IMG/VR virus record: IMGVR_UViG_3300036790_000092
Coordinates: 1-22,793 of that record
DNA length: 22,793 nucleotides
Direction: 5' to 3' (one strand)
Source of the DNA: a virus
This document shows, one piece after another, positions 1 to 7,250 of the stretch. Below the pieces are notes generated by a model. It saw only the letters and a program-made list of their open reading frames with translations, was not told where the DNA came from and ran no database searches. The translations under genes and the position numbers were made by a program. Each line of letters opens with the position of its first letter. Position 1 is the first letter of the stretch.

Positions 1-229
1 ACGATCCCGCGTCCACCGTAAAGATGATATTTGGGCGCGTTTTCGGGTTATTACACCTGTCACGCATCTGCTGCCAACTCTTGTAGGTCGGGCTTGGCTT
101 TGTCCCCGAATTGTGGCCGTGAATCAGGTTCGACTTAGCCCAAATGCGGCTCACACAACGGATCACCGTGGATGCGCCACGGCACGTCGCGACCTTGTGG
201 CAATCCTCGATTGAGCACTCCTTAGCCAC
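1..229 (-). pseudogene. Decayed HNH homing endonuclease, cut by the window edge
   Basis: The reading frame from a GTG at 229 overlaps the end of the upstream glycosyltransferase by 8 bp. It encodes a Cys pair (CSIEDC) and then a segment HGHNSG...SPTYKSW..MRDRCNNP typical of phage HNH endonucleases. The signature YHLYGGRGI that should follow is present, but in another frame. The switch lies near + positions 42-48, where one base seems to be missing in a CCC run of the coding strand. A second break lies upstream: RIHGDPLC, typical of the N-terminal zinc region, is in a third frame around 130-180. This is therefore a broken relative of the intact HNH genes elsewhere in the window. Sequencing error is the alternative, but every neighbouring gene is intact. 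The 3' end lies outside the window. Confidence 0.6.
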
Positions 230-851
230 AGATTTGCCCTGGCGTTCCTAGGCCGTAAACCCAAGTCTCAACGGGGACACAAACGAACCGCGCGGCGATC
301 CGCGAAAGCTGCTGCCACATCCGCCAATCCTCAAAACGCGCGATACTATCCGCGAAATGCCCGTCAACCCAAGGGTCGCCGCCAACCCAATCCGTCGGAA
401 ACCCGCCGATAGCCTCAAGAGCCGAACGCCTGAACAACGCGTTACCATCAAGCAAGTTCGTCGCATCCCAATGCGCGACCTGCTCAACCTGCGACATCAC
501 CGAATAATCATGGCGAGGCTTAGCACCCGTAGCCTCCCACGAATACACCACATCACCCTCAGCAAGAAACGGCGCGATGGTTTCCACATGGTGCGGGAGC
601 CAGTAATCATCGTCGTTTAGTACCGCAACCCACTCCGACGTGACCGTGGACAGCATCGCGTTTTTCGCACGCGTGTACTCCACCTGCACCAACGCCCGTG
701 ACACTGCTGCGGGCTGCGAGCACACTAGCTGACGTTCCACACCGAGTGTTTGCGCGTTCACCGACAAGAGGTTAGCTGCTAGCAGGTTTTCGCGGCCGGG
801 GATCGTGACCGTAAGCACCGTGATAGGCGCAACGGTCACAGTGGTCTGCAT
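222..851 (-). CDS. Family 2 (GT-A) glycosyltransferase
   Basis: A 209-residue protein with the layout of a small GT-A glycosyltransferase, which transfers a sugar from a nucleotide donor. The first beta strand (PITVLTVTIPGR, about residues 9-20) is followed by a metal/nucleotide motif NDDDYW at 79-84 and an acidic FEDW at 173-176, near where GT2 enzymes often carry the catalytic ED. I chose the ATG at 851 because it begins just before the first strand and overlaps the preceding methyltransferase by 16 bp. A GTG at 875 is a longer alternative. It is third in the leftmost operon, after a DNA methyltransferase and a sugar C-methyltransferase, which suggests it transfers a modified sugar. Acceptor and donor are not predictable. 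Confidence 0.8.
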   Translation of the reverse strand: MQTTVTVAPITVLTVTIPGRENLLAANLLSVNAQTLGVERQLVCSQPAAVSRALVQVEYTRAKNAMLSTVTSEWVAVLNDDDYWLPHHVETIAPFLAEGDVVYSWEATGAKPRHDYSVMSQVEQVAHWDATNLLDGNALFRRSALEAIGGFPTDWVGGDPWVDGHFADSIARFEDWRMWQQLSRIAARFVCVPVETWVYGLGTPGQICG

Positions 852-2038
852 ATCACTTGCGGATCCCACGGACACTCAACAGCAATCTTGGCTTCGATGG
901 ATTCACGCCAATTCCAAGGCATAATCCACACAACGTCAGGACGAAAATCACTGAGCGCGCTAGGCGGATACACCGGGATGTGTGAGCCGGGTAGAAACGT
1001 GCCTTGCTTCGACGGGGTGGAATCCACGACGAACTCGACCGTTTCCGTGCCCAAGCCCGCATAGTTGATGTACGTTGAACCCTTTGCGGGAGCACCGTAC
1101 CCGGCGATCCTTAGTCCGTCCTCGCGCAACCGTGACAGCACACACAACGCCCGCGACTTCTCCCTAGGAGGCTCACCCGCGTACGCCGTGTACGTGTCCA
1201 ACTCGCGCAACCCACGAGCCTCCTCCCAACGAAACATGTTCGCTGTAGCCGCCTGCGTCCAATGCTCGCGATCATCCTGGCGGCAAGCGTAAAGTCTCAA
1301 CGACCCGCCGTGAATCGGAAGTTGCTGAACATCGAACACCCGCAACCCGTTATCAGCAAGCACGTTCCACGCTGAACGGTACGAGAAATACGAGAAATGC
1401 TCATGGTAAATCGTGTCAAACTGGTTGTGCTTGATCAGTTCCGCGACATGCGGAAACTCGATAGTGACAACCCCGTGGTCCGCGAGTACCAGTTCGATGC
1501 CTTGCACGAAATCGTGAAGATCCGGCACGTGCGCAAGCACATTGTTCGCCACAACCAGATCAGGACGGTACCCATCGTCGCGTAGTTGTGTCGCTAGGTC
1601 AACACCGAAAAACTCGCTTACGGTAGGAACACCCGCTAACTGTGCGATCCAACCCACGTTAGCGGCAGGTTCGATGCCTAGCACGTCCACGTTGAAACGC
1701 GCGAACTCGCGCAAAAGCGTCCCATCATTTGACGCCAGTTCAAGAACCCGCTCGGGCTGATAGTCCGTCATCATGACCTTAGCGAACATGCGGCAATGCT
1801 CAACCCACGCCTGCGACTGACCCGACAGGTAAGCGTAATCCTTGAAAATGTCCTCCGGTGCGGCGATACGAGGCACCTGCACCAACAAGCACTGTTCGCA
1901 CACCATCGGTTTCAACGGGTAGTGTGTTTCGGGCAATGTAAGCTGTTCTGCGGTCAGGTAGGCGTTAGCGAGGGGTTGGCTACCCAAGTCCGCGAAAACG
2001 TGTGTTAGCGTGGCTCCGCACGCACGACACGAGGTCAT
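836..2038 (-). CDS. Sugar C-methyltransferase (NovU/TylCIII type)
   Basis: A 400-residue SAM-dependent methyltransferase with the full three-part layout of sugar C-methyltransferases. The N-terminal zinc site has two Cys pairs (C4/C7 and C47/C50). The central Rossmann domain has a SAM motif VLELASNDGTLL at about 98-109 and GIEPA at 121-125. The diagnostic YHEHFSYFS is at 211-219, and a C-terminal domain has GYGAPAKG at 313-320. Known members methylate a carbon of a keto-deoxy nucleotide sugar, so a 4-keto sugar made by the epimerase/dehydratases in this window is a plausible substrate (inference). It starts at an ATG in a 4-bp ATGA overlap with the DNA methyltransferase and overlaps the glycosyltransferase start downstream. 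Length matches the family. Confidence 0.9.
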   Translation of the reverse strand: MTSCRACGATLTHVFADLGSQPLANAYLTAEQLTLPETHYPLKPMVCEQCLLVQVPRIAAPEDIFKDYAYLSGQSQAWVEHCRMFAKVMMTDYQPERVLELASNDGTLLREFARFNVDVLGIEPAANVGWIAQLAGVPTVSEFFGVDLATQLRDDGYRPDLVVANNVLAHVPDLHDFVQGIELVLADHGVVTIEFPHVAELIKHNQFDTIYHEHFSYFSYRSAWNVLADNGLRVFDVQQLPIHGGSLRLYACRQDDREHWTQAATANMFRWEEARGLRELDTYTAYAGEPPREKSRALCVLSRLREDGLRIAGYGAPAKGSTYINYAGLGTETVEFVVDSTPSKQGTFLPGSHIPVYPPSALSDFRPDVVWIMPWNWRESIEAKIAVECPWDPQVICRPL

Positions 2039-2688
2039 ACTGCAACCGCCCCAACCGTCCTCAGTAAATAGTCCCCGATATGCTCCGTGTAAGCGGGAGG
2101 AATAGACTCCACAAGTTCGCTCGGCGTCATCCAGTCGATGCCCATAGCCTCACACGCGCTCTTATGATCCGCATAGTGACCGGCTATCTGCCGAGTGTAG
2201 CCATCCTCGATATGACAGTTATCCAGCGCGCCGCGCAAAGTGTGTGGGGCATGACGCGGTTGCATCACCATGAAGCCATCAATCTCGAAGTAACGGTGAC
2301 GGTGCAAGCGAAGGCCGAACATTTCACCGCACAACAAAACATGCTTTGCTATCGGCGCGCGCGGAACGTTCTCCATAACCCATGGGACACTCGCATGCTC
2401 GCGCAACAGGCGGCGGGTAGGCTCGATCAGGTCCGGTAGCGTGTTGGCGTAATCCTGCCCCCGATGTAGCGTGGCAAGGCTGTATGCTTGACATGGCGGC
2501 GATGCGTGAATTGCCTGATACTCGGAGAGGTCTCCTGTAAGGGTTTCTAGCGCGTCCTCTTGGTGAAACTTGAACGGGTAGTTTGGCTGCGGCAGGATAT
2601 CCACCCCAACCACGTCAAAGCCCGCGCGATAATACCCCATTCCAGCGCCGCCAGCGCCGCAAAACAAGTCCAACAGGCGAGGCTTCAT
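2035..2688 (-). CDS. DNA (cytosine-5) methyltransferase, short phage type
   Basis: A 217-residue C5-cytosine methyltransferase. SAM motif I is LLDLFCGAGGAGMGY (5-19), the catalytic SPPCQAYS is at 63-70 with Cys66, ENVPRAP is at 107-113, and HRHRYFEI near 129-136 resembles motif VIII. It is much shorter than restriction-type enzymes (300 or more residues), and no sizeable target-recognition domain is visible between the conserved blocks, as in many phage orphan methylases. No restriction enzyme gene is adjacent. It is the first gene of the leftmost operon, divergent from the rightward pair at 2763-3130. Its likely role is protecting phage DNA from host restriction. A role in building a modified base is possible but unsupported. 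Confidence 0.88.
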   Translation of the reverse strand: MKPRLLDLFCGAGGAGMGYYRAGFDVVGVDILPQPNYPFKFHQEDALETLTGDLSEYQAIHASPPCQAYSLATLHRGQDYANTLPDLIEPTRRLLREHASVPWVMENVPRAPIAKHVLLCGEMFGLRLHRHRYFEIDGFMVMQPRHAPHTLRGALDNCHIEDGYTRQIAGHYADHKSACEAMGIDWMTPSELVESIPPAYTEHIGDYLLRTVGAVAV

Positions 2689-2762
2689 GCCGAACCTAAA
2701 GATTTGATTAGAGCGTGTCTAGGCCCCTTGACAAACCCTAGGCGACGCGCAATACTAATCCC
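2689..2762. promoter_or_regulatory. Divergent intergenic region
   Basis: This 74-base spacer separates the leftward DNA methyltransferase operon from the rightward pair. It holds the rightward promoter listed separately. A TTGTCA on the minus strand overlaps the rightward TTGACA, but no good -10 follows at the proper distance, so the leftward promoter is not identified. The pentamer CTAGG occurs at 2719-2723 and 2738-2742, on either side of the -35, and could be an operator. Confidence 0.4.
2728..2756 (+). promoter_or_regulatory. Sigma70-type promoter, predicted leaderless transcript
   Basis: A perfect -35 TTGACA (2728-2733), a 17-base spacer and a -10 AATACT (2751-2756, 4 of 6 matches). Only six bases separate the -10 from the ATG at 2763, so transcription should start at or next to the start codon. 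No Shine-Dalgarno sequence fits in between. Leaderless mRNAs are common in actinobacteria (established knowledge). Confidence 0.65.
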
Positions 2763-2942
2763 ATGACAACGACACCGCAGAACCTCAGCACCGCAGACCA
2801 GCCGTTCGCAGCACAAATCGAAGCGATGCGCGCCAACTGCTCCCTCACCAACACCATCGAAGCTCGCAAGCGTCTTCTCAAAGCCGCCAAGCGCGCAGGT
2901 CACATGCTGACCGTCGAGCAGGAGCAGTGCATCGCCTCCTAA
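2763..2942 (+). CDS. Small hypothetical protein, leaderless gene
   Basis: A 59-residue ORF on the rightward strand, the first gene of a two-gene island between leftward operons. It is not recognised. The centre (about residues 30-46, IEARKRLLKAAKRAG) is basic and probably helical. The ATG lies directly at the expected transcription start of the TTGACA promoter. Its last 16 bases overlap the start of the helix-turn-helix gene, which points to co-translation. Reality is supported by the promoter fit and by tight coupling to a recognisable protein. The function is unknown, though a regulatory accessory role alongside its partner is possible. Confidence 0.6.
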   Translation: MTTTPQNLSTADQPFAAQIEAMRANCSLTNTIEARKRLLKAAKRAGHMLTVEQEQCIAS

Positions 2943-3130
2943 CCCCCATCGACCTACACAACGCCGAGGCTGCCTACAAGGTGGCCTCGCGTCATTCTGA
3001 GGACGCACGCTCAACGCGAAACGGGCTAGTACGCGAGGCAATCGCGCAAGGCTGGACGTTAGCGCGAATCGCTGAAGCGACAAGCCTCTCGCGCAGTCGC
3101 GTCGACCAAATCGGGCACGGGTCTTCATAG
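2927..3130 (+). CDS. Small helix-turn-helix DNA-binding protein
   Basis: A 67-residue protein whose C-terminal half (about 38-62) reads GWTLARIAEATSLSRSRVDQI, a clear helix-turn-helix resembling sigma region 4 or small phage regulators. The GTG start at 2927 overlaps the preceding gene by 16 bp. An AGGAG lies just upstream but is only 2 bases from the GTG, so translation probably depends on coupling. The stop overlaps the end of the convergent epimerase gene (3125-3130). As the only recognisable regulator in the window, transcribed against the sugar operons, it may control the flanking leftward promoters (inference). Confidence 0.75.
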   Translation: MHRLLTPIDLHNAEAAYKVASRHSEDARSTRNGLVREAIAQGWTLARIAEATSLSRSRVDQIGHGSS

Positions 3131-4066
3131 GTATGTGCAGTCGTCGGACAGCAACCACCGCACCGTACGCTCAACCGCATCCGCAATCGACACCGACGTG
3201 TCCCAGCCCAAGCCGCGAACCCGTGACGAATCCAACACCACAAACGGATTGTCACCAACCCACAACCGTCCCGTATACCTCCGCAACGGATTCACGTTCA
3301 TTATCGACGAGATAAGGTCAGCTGACTGGTCTACGCTAAACGAATCCTCAGACCCGTAATTGTAAACATGCGTGCCAGTGTCCCCATCATGATGACGCAT
3401 CGCCAATAGCACGCCCGCCGCAAGATCCTTCACGTACAAACCGGACTTGCGCTGCTCGCCGTTACCCAATATCTCCAAATGGTCAGGGTCGCGCAACAGT
3501 TTTCGCACAAAATCGATCACATGGCCGTGCAAATACCGTTCACCGATAATCTGCATCCACCGGCCGATGACCGACGTGAAACCGTAACCTTCAGCGTACG
3601 ATGACACCAAACCCTCACCGTACACTTTTGAAGCGCCGTACAAGCATGATTGCACCGGGAATGGGCAGTCCTCCGGAATGGTCGGCATACTTGTTCCGGA
3701 ATACACTGAGCCCGTCGAAGCGAAAAAGACCTTGGTCGTACCAACCTGCTTCATCGCGTCCAACACACGCGCGGTCCCGATCGCGTTCTGCTCCAAATCA
3801 AACATCGGGGACTCGAAACCCCTACGTGCCTCAGCGTTAGCCGCGAAATGGCACACCCAATCACACCCGTCAAAAGCGCGTAGCAGCGTGTCATGGTCGC
3901 GAGTGATATCCGCATGGTAAAACTCTGCGGCAGGATTTAGGAACTCTTTGCGTCCGGTGCGCAGGTTGTCCACCACACGAACCTTGATACCCTCGGCAAT
4001 GAGAAGATCGACTAGGTTGGACCCGATGAAGCCAGCGCCGCCGGAAATGGCTACGCGACGGATCAC
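3125..4066 (-). CDS. NAD-dependent sugar epimerase/dehydratase (extended SDR)
   Basis: A 313-residue extended short-chain dehydrogenase. The NAD-binding GGAGFIG is at 9-15, STGS at 117-120 supplies the catalytic Ser/Thr region, and the catalytic YGASK is at 143-147 (Tyr143, Lys147). This family epimerises or dehydrates nucleotide-activated sugars. It is a paralogue of the SDR at 12383-13264: both have a DF.RKL..DP..LEILG.G block and a C-terminal LDSS..R.LGW segment. It starts in an ATGA overlap with the 69-residue gene and is convergent with the helix-turn-helix gene. Given the heptose genes nearby, a GDP-heptose-derived substrate is plausible. C4 epimerase and 4,6-dehydratase cannot be told apart from sequence alone. 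Confidence 0.88.
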   Translation of the reverse strand: MIRRVAISGGAGFIGSNLVDLLIAEGIKVRVVDNLRTGRKEFLNPAAEFYHADITRDHDTLLRAFDGCDWVCHFAANAEARRGFESPMFDLEQNAIGTARVLDAMKQVGTTKVFFASTGSVYSGTSMPTIPEDCPFPVQSCLYGASKVYGEGLVSSYAEGYGFTSVIGRWMQIIGERYLHGHVIDFVRKLLRDPDHLEILGNGEQRKSGLYVKDLAAGVLLAMRHHDGDTGTHVYNYGSEDSFSVDQSADLISSIMNVNPLRRYTGRLWVGDNPFVVLDSSRVRGLGWDTSVSIADAVERTVRWLLSDDCTYL

Positions 4067-4272
4067 TCAGCCTCACAAGCTTCAAGCATCTCGGCCCACT
4101 CGTAAGGCTGGATTCCAAGATAACCGCACACCGCAGCATCCGCTAGCGCAGAAGCCTCTTCCATCGTCTGCAAGCCCGACGGATAATCGCACGCTCTCCA
4201 ACGAGCTTCGTTTAGACGATCAAGGTCCACGACGTGACCTTCGGTCGTCGTGTAAGTTCCTTCCGTTTTCAC
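4063..4272 (-). CDS. Small hypothetical protein (69 aa)
   Basis: An acidic 69-residue protein locked between two sugar genes by ATGA overlaps at both ends (4063-4066 and 4269-4272), which is strong evidence that it is translated. The N-terminal part (GTYTTTEGHVVDLDRL) could form a short beta hairpin. The rest, rich in Ala and Glu, is probably helical. No family is recognised. It is one of many small proteins that alternate with sugar enzymes in this island. Confidence 0.65.
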   Translation of the reverse strand: MKTEGTYTTTEGHVVDLDRLNEARWRACDYPSGLQTMEEASALADAAVCGYLGIQPYEWAEMLEACEAE

Positions 4273-4997
4273 CCGTTCTCCTTGGGTCGAATATGTGTGC
4301 GCGAAGGAATAGGATCATACACCGAAGGCAACGCCAACAACGCATCGAACTCCGCACGCAACTGTTCCTCCGTCATACCACGCAAACGTTCGTGATGCGT
4401 GCCGCTGCCCTTCGCGCGCTCACTCTCAGGAAGGCGCGCGATCCGGTCGGCGCTCTTACGTAGGAAATGGTCGAACCCGCGATACTGTAATTCGCGTGAC
4501 TCAAGCCAACCGAACACCCCGCCAGAAAGTGAACAATCATGGTTCCCCACATCAACCGTCACACCATCGACAGGACGAAACACCACTTTCGGCAGGCGTT
4601 CCGGCGTGAAACGTCGCGTGTTCCAATCATTGTGAAGGTACCGTGTCGTGTAAAGCTTGTCGATGCTCGCAGGAACCGCGCTAAGCGACTCTCTTAGGGT
4701 GCGACCGTCAGGCGAATAAGGATACTCGTCGGCGTCGAAAGGAATCACCCAATCGGCGCCGTAGTTTCTACTCGCCATGCGGACCAGCGAATTCATTACC
4801 TCAACCTGACGGTTGGTCTCGTCGTCATGCGGCCAAACAAGAACCTTAGTCCCTAGTGCCCACAGTATCTCGCGTGTGCCATCCGTTGACTGATCGGCGA
4901 CAAGGATAAGGTCAACACCCTCGGCGAGCATGTGACGAAACGATGACTCAACGATGTCAACTTCATCATGTGTCATTGACGCGGCGACTAGGAACAG
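4269..4997 (-). CDS. Family 2 glycosyltransferase, probable CTG start
   Basis: A GT-A glycosyltransferase resembling the Glyco_tranf_2_4 group. Counting from the first ATG (4976), ADQSTDGT at 27-34 and FDADEYP at 80-86 form the nucleotide and metal sites. Starting at that ATG would remove the first beta strand. The frame stays open upstream and encodes LFLVAAS just before it, but the only possible start codon there is a CTG at 4997, preceded by a purine-rich GGGGACAGG. No Shine-Dalgarno sequence precedes the ATG. I therefore place the start at CTG (inference), with 4976 as the conventional alternative. It overlaps the end of the FkbM methyltransferase and the start of the 69-residue gene. Confidence 0.82.
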   Translation of the reverse strand: MFLVAASMTHDEVDIVESSFRHMLAEGVDLILVADQSTDGTREILWALGTKVLVWPHDDETNRQVEVMNSLVRMASRNYGADWVIPFDADEYPYSPDGRTLRESLSAVPASIDKLYTTRYLHNDWNTRRFTPERLPKVVFRPVDGVTVDVGNHDCSLSGGVFGWLESRELQYRGFDHFLRKSADRIARLPESERAKGSGTHHERLRGMTEEQLRAEFDALLALPSVYDPIPSRTHIRPKENG

Positions 4998-5611
4998 AGC
5001 ACCTGTCCCCAGCCACTAAACGAACCCTCAACCGACGTGAACCCGCTAAACCACTCGGGATCCACCGGCCGAGTCCACCAAGGCTCATGCATCGACACCA
5101 ACAGCGGGATACCACGCTCAGCACAATACGGGGCTGCGTGTTCGAGCACGTCGCATTCGCCGCCCTCGATATCCATTTTCACCAAAGACACCGAATCAAG
5201 CGGGTCTAGCAGGTCGCGGAAAACGTGGCCTTGCACTACCTCGCCGCCCAGTGGGCTCACGTAACTCATGGAGTTGCCGTACTCGCCGCGCTCGCGCAAA
5301 CCTACGGGCATCGTCGCCACGGTCACCGCAACGTCGATCGTTTCCACGTCCTCTGGCGCGTTCTTAGCGACATTCCCGCAAAGATACCCGAAGGCCACAG
5401 GATCGGGTTCTACCGCCAGCACCGGGCCTCTACGCGCCGCCCACAAGCTCACAGGCCCAATCCACGCGCCCACGTCCACCAACGTGGCGTTCTCGCGGGC
5501 GAACCTGTCCACCACGTCCAACGTGTACTCCTCCCACGACGGCCACAACCGTGACCAGAAATCGTCGGGAGCGTCCACATCCCATGTTACACCACGACGA
5601 GAAACGATCAC
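4988..5611 (-). CDS. FkbM-family methyltransferase
   Basis: A 207-residue SAM-dependent methyltransferase. SAM motif I is LVDVGAWIGP (44-53), with an acidic ribose-binding EPDP at 68-71 and the family hallmark KMDIEGGECDVLE at 145-157. FkbM relatives commonly O-methylate sugars or polyketides, so methylation of a sugar in the phage glycan is the likely role (inference). The GTG start lies in a GTGA overlap with the 59-residue gene upstream. The downstream end overlaps the probable CTG start of the next glycosyltransferase. Length is typical of the catalytic domain. Confidence 0.88.
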   Translation of the reverse strand: MIVSRRGVTWDVDAPDDFWSRLWPSWEEYTLDVVDRFARENATLVDVGAWIGPVSLWAARRGPVLAVEPDPVAFGYLCGNVAKNAPEDVETIDVAVTVATMPVGLRERGEYGNSMSYVSPLGGEVVQGHVFRDLLDPLDSVSLVKMDIEGGECDVLEHAAPYCAERGIPLLVSMHEPWWTRPVDPEWFSGFTSVEGSFSGWGQVLCS

Positions 5612-5787
5612 AGATAACCGTATTCCACGTCGTTGGCAACCTGCTCAAACTCACGCGCGATAACGTCGATAGGCACGTCAAGTTCGAGCAGTTCCGCAGC
5701 GCAATCTCGCAGACCGTCATAGATCGCCTGCTTCTTTTCGCCTCGCGTAGCTCCAACTTCATACTTTACTACTGCTCGGTACGTCAT
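5608..5787 (-). CDS. Small hypothetical protein (59 aa)
   Basis: A 59-residue ORF starting MTYRAVVKYEVG and ending EYGYL. It has a good Shine-Dalgarno GGAG 8 bases before the ATG, and its stop overlaps the FkbM start as GTGA. The N-terminal strand followed by a helical, acidic region (roughly residues 18-52) suggests a compact alpha/beta fold. No family is recognised. Reality is supported by the ribosome-binding site and the coupled junction. Confidence 0.65.
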   Translation of the reverse strand: MTYRAVVKYEVGATRGEKKQAIYDGLRDCAAELLELDVPIDVIAREFEQVANDVEYGYL

Positions 5788-5809
5788 GGCGGGTTCTCCG
5801 TCCGCTCGA

Positions 5810-6106
5810 TTACACAGTCAATGACCTAGAATACTCAGCCTGCAACAAACACGGGCGCGAACAATAATGTCCGTTGCGGTCACTAAGGGGAAGGTCAATC
5901 TCCAACTTGCGGCAGTTCGCGCAGCGCACGCCTTCCTCGTAGCAGTAGTCTAGCGCGAACGCATCGCATTTAGGGCACACCGCAACATCAGAAACGGGAC
6001 CGTCGCTAGGATCCTCCTGCCTGCCCGTCCAACCACATTTCTCGCAGTAACACGCGCACGCCGTTTTAGCGTCAAGCCTTTCTACGATGACAGGCCAGCG
6101 CGTCAC
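5810..6106 (-). CDS. Double zinc-ribbon small protein
   Basis: A 98-residue protein with two Cys clusters. C21/C24 with C44/C47 (CEKC...CPKC) forms a zinc ribbon, and C62/C65 (CANC) with C82/C86 forms a second. Such proteins bind zinc and often contact nucleic acid or other proteins; the role here is unknown. The GTG start overlaps the stop of the basic 70-residue gene (GTGA at 6103-6106). Twenty-two bases separate its stop from the ATG of the next gene, and that spacer carries the next ribosome-binding site. Confidence 0.72.
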   Translation of the reverse strand: MTRWPVIVERLDAKTACACYCEKCGWTGRQEDPSDGPVSDVAVCPKCDAFALDYCYEEGVRCANCRKLEIDLPLSDRNGHYCSRPCLLQAEYSRSLTV

Positions 6107-6315
6107 TTACGGTTTAGTTTACGCGCAGCCTTCGCAGCCTTGCGCTTAGCCCTACGCTGCTCATCCTCAAACGCCTGCGCTGCCTTCATCAACGCTGCGA
6201 CCCTAGCCGACACTTCGACCAGCTCGCCATTCTCCGAAGCACGTTTCATCCGACGCCGCTTCTCTTGCGTCATCGGCTCATCGTACTCAAAGATTTCTCC
6301 TGTACGCGTATCCAC
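6103..6315 (-). CDS. Small highly basic protein (70 aa)
   Basis: A 70-residue protein starting MDTRTGEIFEYDEP. A long helical part follows, ending in a Lys/Arg/Ala-rich tail (about residues 47-70), which suggests nucleic-acid binding or a coiled coil. The GTG start has a GGAG about 10 bases upstream in the 15-base gap after the acyltransferase gene. The stop overlaps the zinc-ribbon gene. The N-terminal pattern resembles small proteins I recall from actinophages. No function is known. Confidence 0.65.
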   Translation of the reverse strand: MDTRTGEIFEYDEPMTQEKRRRMKRASENGELVEVSARVAALMKAAQAFEDEQRRAKRKAAKAARKLNRK

Positions 6316-6330
6316 TTGGCGTGTTCTCCT

Positions 6331-6894
6331 TTACGCAGTCTCAAGCACCCTCGCAGGCACACCAACCACCGTCGCGCCCGCAGGCACATCGCCCAACACC
6401 ACCGCACCCGCACCAACCGTCGCCCCATCACCAATCGACAACAAATTGCATATCGTTGCACCCGCACCGATAAACACGTCGTCACCGATAACCACGTCAC
6501 CACAAATCGTGACACCAGGGGCTATCGTACAAAAATCACCGACAGTACAACGGGTCATCGAACACGCATAGTTGACGTGCGTGTGAACACCAAGCGTAAC
6601 GTCGCACAACAGCACGGAGCGCGGGGCGATCACACACCCGTCGCTGATCTTCACGCGAGGACCGCGCGCCACCGAATCATCAATAAGGGGCAGCGCAGGA
6701 TTAGGCCAACGCAACGACATTTCACGGCGAGTAGCGGACTTGTTCACACCAAGCAGCACGCGGTCAAGCGGGTTTACGTCCAACCGTTCGTCCAATAGTT
6801 CGTCAACGACGGTGAGTTTGCGACCGCATCTTTGTGCTATCGCCTGAATGTCGCGGGAATGGCTTCCTGCGCCGACAAGGATCGTTGCGGTCAA
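6331..6894 (-). CDS. NeuD/PglD-like sugar O/N-acyltransferase (left-handed beta helix)
   Basis: A 187-residue protein combining a short N-terminal Rossmann-like part ([11 protein letters not shown], 5-15) with a hexapeptide-repeat beta helix from about 82 to 183 ([26 protein letters not shown] and similar). This is the NeuD/PglD layout; those enzymes acetylate amino or hydroxy groups of nucleotide sugars. In PglD-like proteins the catalytic His sits in a motif like DHDC before IGDF. Here the aligned stretch reads MTRC before VGDF (about 113-116), and the nearest His residues are H104 and H106. Activity may use one of these, or the enzyme may be altered. The start is in a 4-bp overlap with the gene upstream. 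Confidence 0.85.
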   Translation of the reverse strand: MTATILVGAGSHSRDIQAIAQRCGRKLTVVDELLDERLDVNPLDRVLLGVNKSATRREMSLRWPNPALPLIDDSVARGPRVKISDGCVIAPRSVLLCDVTLGVHTHVNYACSMTRCTVGDFCTIAPGVTICGDVVIGDDVFIGAGATICNLLSIGDGATVGAGAVVLGDVPAGATVVGVPARVLETA

Positions 6895-7250
6895 CGCACT
6901 GGCTCCCAGTGAACGCTGATACCTTTTGCCCTAGCCCGTCCGGTGAAGCAGCGAGGACATAGCGTTCCAGGCACGCCTAGATACGCAAGATCGCCTGCGC
7001 GCTCTTCCCACCCAGACTCGCCCGCAACCTCGTTCCACAATTCATCACTAGCATGCCAATACGTATCGCCAAGAGCGTCGCCGACGCGGTGACCACAAGG
7101 ACAAATCTCGCAGGCGTAACGACAGACCAGCGAATGCCAAAGCCCGCGAAGTGCCGCTCGGCGATTACGCCACACTCGGCGCGTCCGCCACTCAAAACGC
7201 ACGACGCGCCTGAACTCGCTCCAGTTCGTATAGCGCTTTGGGTCGCTCAC
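6891..7250 (-). CDS. Small zinc-binding hypothetical protein (119 aa)
   Basis: A 119-residue protein with an Arg-rich N-terminal half and a probable zinc site formed by CEICPCGH (about 46-53) and a later CPRC (about 97-100). I chose the GTG at 7250 because it forms a GTGA overlap with the methyltransferase stop and has AGAGG 5-6 bases upstream. A longer frame from 7295 would run 49 bases into the neighbour. No family is recognised. It is one of the Cys-containing small genes interspersed among the sugar enzymes. Confidence 0.65.
   Translation of the reverse strand: MSDPKRYTNWSEFRRVVRFEWRTRRVWRNRRAALRGLWHSLVCRYACEICPCGHRVGDALGDTYWHASDELWNEVAGESGWEERAGDLAYLGVPGTLCPRCFTGRARAKGISVHWEPVR

Noticed and set aside
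2689-2762. A leftward promoter for the DNA methyltransferase operon based on TTGTCA.
   Set aside because: The best -10 candidates are at the wrong distance or match at only two positions.
2685-3158. A 157-residue leftward frame opposite the two small rightward genes.
   Set aside because: The product is Arg/Leu-rich without motifs. The rightward strand has a promoter, coupled genes and a clear helix-turn-helix.
3948-4463. Long open frames on the + strand opposite sugar genes (also 9994-10668, 10209-10856, 13059-13760).
   Set aside because: They lie antisense to well-supported enzymes, have low-complexity Arg/Thr/Pro-rich products, no ribosome-binding sites and no recognisable domains.
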